A stretch of DNA of 64,000 bases, taken from the NCBI RefSeq assembly GCF_034521165.1, contig NZ_JAXHMV010000010.1, forward strand, positions 107,868-171,867. The letters run 5' to 3'. Below the pieces are notes generated by a model that was not told the origin of the DNA, made no database searches, and saw nothing but the letters and a program-made list of their open reading frames with translations. How positions within the stretch are numbered: the first letter of the stretch is position 1; the number at the start of each line of letters is the position of its first letter. Positions 61,820 to 64,000 of this stretch are shown piece by piece. Source of the stretch: Thiohalophilus sp. GTDB lineage: Bacteria > Pseudomonadota > Gammaproteobacteria > UBA6429 > Thiohalophilaceae. A program made the position numbers and the translations under genes.

Positions 61820-64000
61820 AATTTGACAACAGATAAGTGGTTTCAGGCATTGGTTATTAAAAAGCCGATTTTCTCAAAAATATTTTTTGTTCCGAGTAAT
61901 CGGCATTAATTTGATCGGTATTTTTAGATGAATTCTGTCGCTGATTATTGTTCGGTTCCTATAAAATCTTTATTCCCCATCCAGTCGCCAGTTTTTGTGT
62001 AGAATTTGTAGCAATTTTTGTATTCCCTCGGGGTACAGGGGGGCAGGATTTATGCCACTATGTAGATATAGCTGCAATTCTTTCTGATTTTTAAAGCTTT
62101 AGTTTACGCAAAACTTTTCTTGCTTTGCAAAAGGCCAGAGATTTTTCAGGTTTTTTGTGCCCGTCATTGCTGTTTTGTGTGTTCTTTTCTCTTTTACGAT
62201 TTATTTCGACTTAATTCCTTTTTGGGATGACTTTTTCAGGCGGTTTCTTGTTGCGCTGTGGTTATTCTGGTAATTGGCAAGACCTGAAGAATCTTTTTTT
62301 AAGTAAATTGTGTTTAGTATGTTGGAGGCCGTTAGATTGTTTAAATTCTAATTCTCTTGTGTTATTAGTATTTTATCTTGCATCAATTAAAATACCATGT
62401 TTTTTTAGTTTGATTGAAGGTTGATGCATAGATTTTCTTCATAATTATTCCACTGCGACATATTTAGAGTTAACAGAAACAAGGTAACCTGAAATTCTTT
62501 TTTGCGATACTTCCTTTTCCTTGAAATCTTGTCTTTTTGAATACTGTTCTTTCCTTCTCCCTTCTACTCCGTGTGGTCATTCTGCAATACCTTGATATAT
62601 ATATTATATTTATCTAGGAAAAGTCACATCGGGACGGCCTTTTTGGTTTGTATTCATAGGCATGGGTAAATCCATGTCATATAAAAATTTAATATTTTGG
62701 TGAGAAAGGCAGTTTCCCAATTATCATCATGTCATTTATATGCTATATTATTAATTTTTAATAGTCAACATGCGTATACCAGCCATATTTATTTATAATC
62801 TCATCCTCAGTCTTTAGATTTAACTTGTTTGTGAAGTGCGTCATTATGTATTTTTAGATTGTTAGGCTTTTGTAGTTAACGCAAAGAGCAATGATTTCTA
62901 CGTTATATTATCTCCATGCCTTGTCTTTTTGGTGATGTAGGCTGATTCGTCTTATAAAGGACTTAAATCTTGATTTAGAGCTCTTTATATAGAGTTTATG
63001 ATCAATTTTCACATAGTTCAGTTCTATACTATTTTTTTGTTCCTTTTATTCTTGCTTATGAAGCAATTCATAAATTAATATTACGTTTTGATTTTGGTGG
63101 TATTTTTCCATTTATTATACCGTCTTTATTAGTATTCCGACAAATGTCTTTTTTATCCTCATTGTTGTGCTATTGCGTTTAACGGTAATCTTGTCTAGAC
63201 CTGTAGCTTCTGATATAGCTTTTATGCTTACTTGGTTTTTATATAAGTATTTATTCATTTTTTTTTGTTTTAATTATTTATAATAAATTTAGCAAATACC
63301 TCGATCTCAGTTTTCGGGTGAGTTGTGATATATGATTTTAATTCAGACAAAAAGTTATCCAGGCGGTCGTTTTGTTCTAACACCACTAGTCGATAAGTTA
63401 ATACGATAATAAAAGTAGTGGTTTTGCTGCTTTTAAAAAGAAGACGTAGACTTGCAAAAATCGTAGCTGTGGTTTACAGTTTGTATACTAATCGCCAGTT
63501 AGTACAAAGTATTCCCATCTTGCATAGCAAGTCCTGCCTTTCCTGTTGGCAGCCTAACCTCAACATATCATCATATTCATACATAAAGACTGTAGTCAAC
63601 ATGGGCTCGATAAAATATTTTTGAGTGTATAAATATAAAAAATCTTTTTACGTTTCACTTACTGCTAGATGCTCTTATTTGTACTTTCTACTGTTGGTAA
63701 GTTGTCAAATATCTAGTTTTTGCTCATTTACATAAGTCATCAATCAAATGTTACCTCCATCTGCTATGTCAATGTCTATTCACTTCAATCTACAGCGGTA
63801 AAAATATCGCAATGGGTATTTATATATCTTCTTCTGTTGTTGACTTGATTGGGGAAGAGGAATTAGAAATGATTGACTAAAATTGATTGGCGTCTGAGCT
63901 TAACCGCTTACCTTATGATGGTGTTATTTTATACATCGTGAACACTTTTGCCAGCTGTCTGTAGTTTCTTATCCATGATATACATGGGGTTAGCGTTGAG
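61820..64000. other. 2.2-kb AT-rich stretch without a recognisable gene
   Basis: Base composition drops to roughly one third GC, with many T runs on the plus strand. No frame above about 70 codons exists. A few short pieces look coding, such as AMGIYISSSVVDLIGEEELE then MID-stop at about 63808-63880 on the plus strand, but they do not extend. I see no tRNA, IS or CRISPR. It could be non-coding island DNA, broken genes or poor sequence. Confidence 0.4.

Overview
The window looks like a chromosomal segment of a chemolithotrophic gammaproteobacterium of the sulfur-oxidiser / purple-sulfur type. The main evidence is an Isp-type membrane [NiFe] hydrogenase operon (small subunit, Isp1, Isp2, large subunit, as in Thiocapsa and Allochromatium relatives), gammaproteobacterial gene blocks (tig-clpP-clpX-lon-hupB-ppiD; mltD / yafS-like / rnhA / dnaQ), and a Crp/Vfr-like regulator. 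No species is assigned. The first 48.3 kb is dense, GC-rich and has intact reading frames.

Layout. 1-6.3 kb (minus): a hydrogenase operon reading cytochrome c, maturation protease, HupH-like protein, HynS, Isp1, Isp2, HynL, a small HupE-like membrane protein and the start of hypC. 6.7-10.1 kb (minus): hypF and hypE for the Fe(CN)2CO ligands. 10.3-18.9 kb (plus): a nine-gene V/A-type ATPase operon (G-C-I-K-F-E-A-B-D), followed by a CvrA-type K+/H+ antiporter. 20.8-29.9 kb: tRNA-Lys and tRNA-Leu, then the protein-quality-control block tig, clpP, clpX, lon, hupB, tRNA-Val and tRNA-Asp, ppiD. 30-32.3 kb: a dicarboxylate/glutamate symporter facing fabI. 32.5-38.6 kb: a complete oligopeptide-type ABC importer with unusually enlarged permeases. 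39-43 kb: mltD divergent from a yafS-like methyltransferase, rnhA and dnaQ. 43-48.3 kb: a candidate small RNA, a STAS protein convergent with a Crp-like regulator, gltX, glnS, tRNA-Ala, a small membrane protein and tRNA-Glu.

At the 3' end of tRNA-Glu (48301-48334) a 9.8-kb element begins. It ends at a 34-nt near-copy of the tRNA end (58064-58097). On the minus strand it carries a tyrosine integrase, an AlpA-type regulator, a primase/DUF3987 replication gene and a short capsid-maturation cassette (S49 protease, head decoration protein). This order resembles a phage satellite or a remnant prophage. Beyond it lies a second mobile region with a large serine recombinase, a gene with a PD-(D/E)XK-like motif, a 0.5-kb GC-rich array of perfect hairpins closed by an intrinsic terminator, and 2.5 kb of AT-rich DNA in which I recognise no gene.

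From about 48.4 kb onward most recognisable genes are interrupted by 1-2 nt indels while their protein sequence is otherwise preserved across alternating frames. This could be recent decay of mobile DNA or a local assembly/sequencing problem; the sequence alone does not settle it. Two diverged copies of a 160-bp hairpin-rich element with terminal inverted repeats (6.5 and 38.8 kb) and several mirror-image intergenic repeats are also present.
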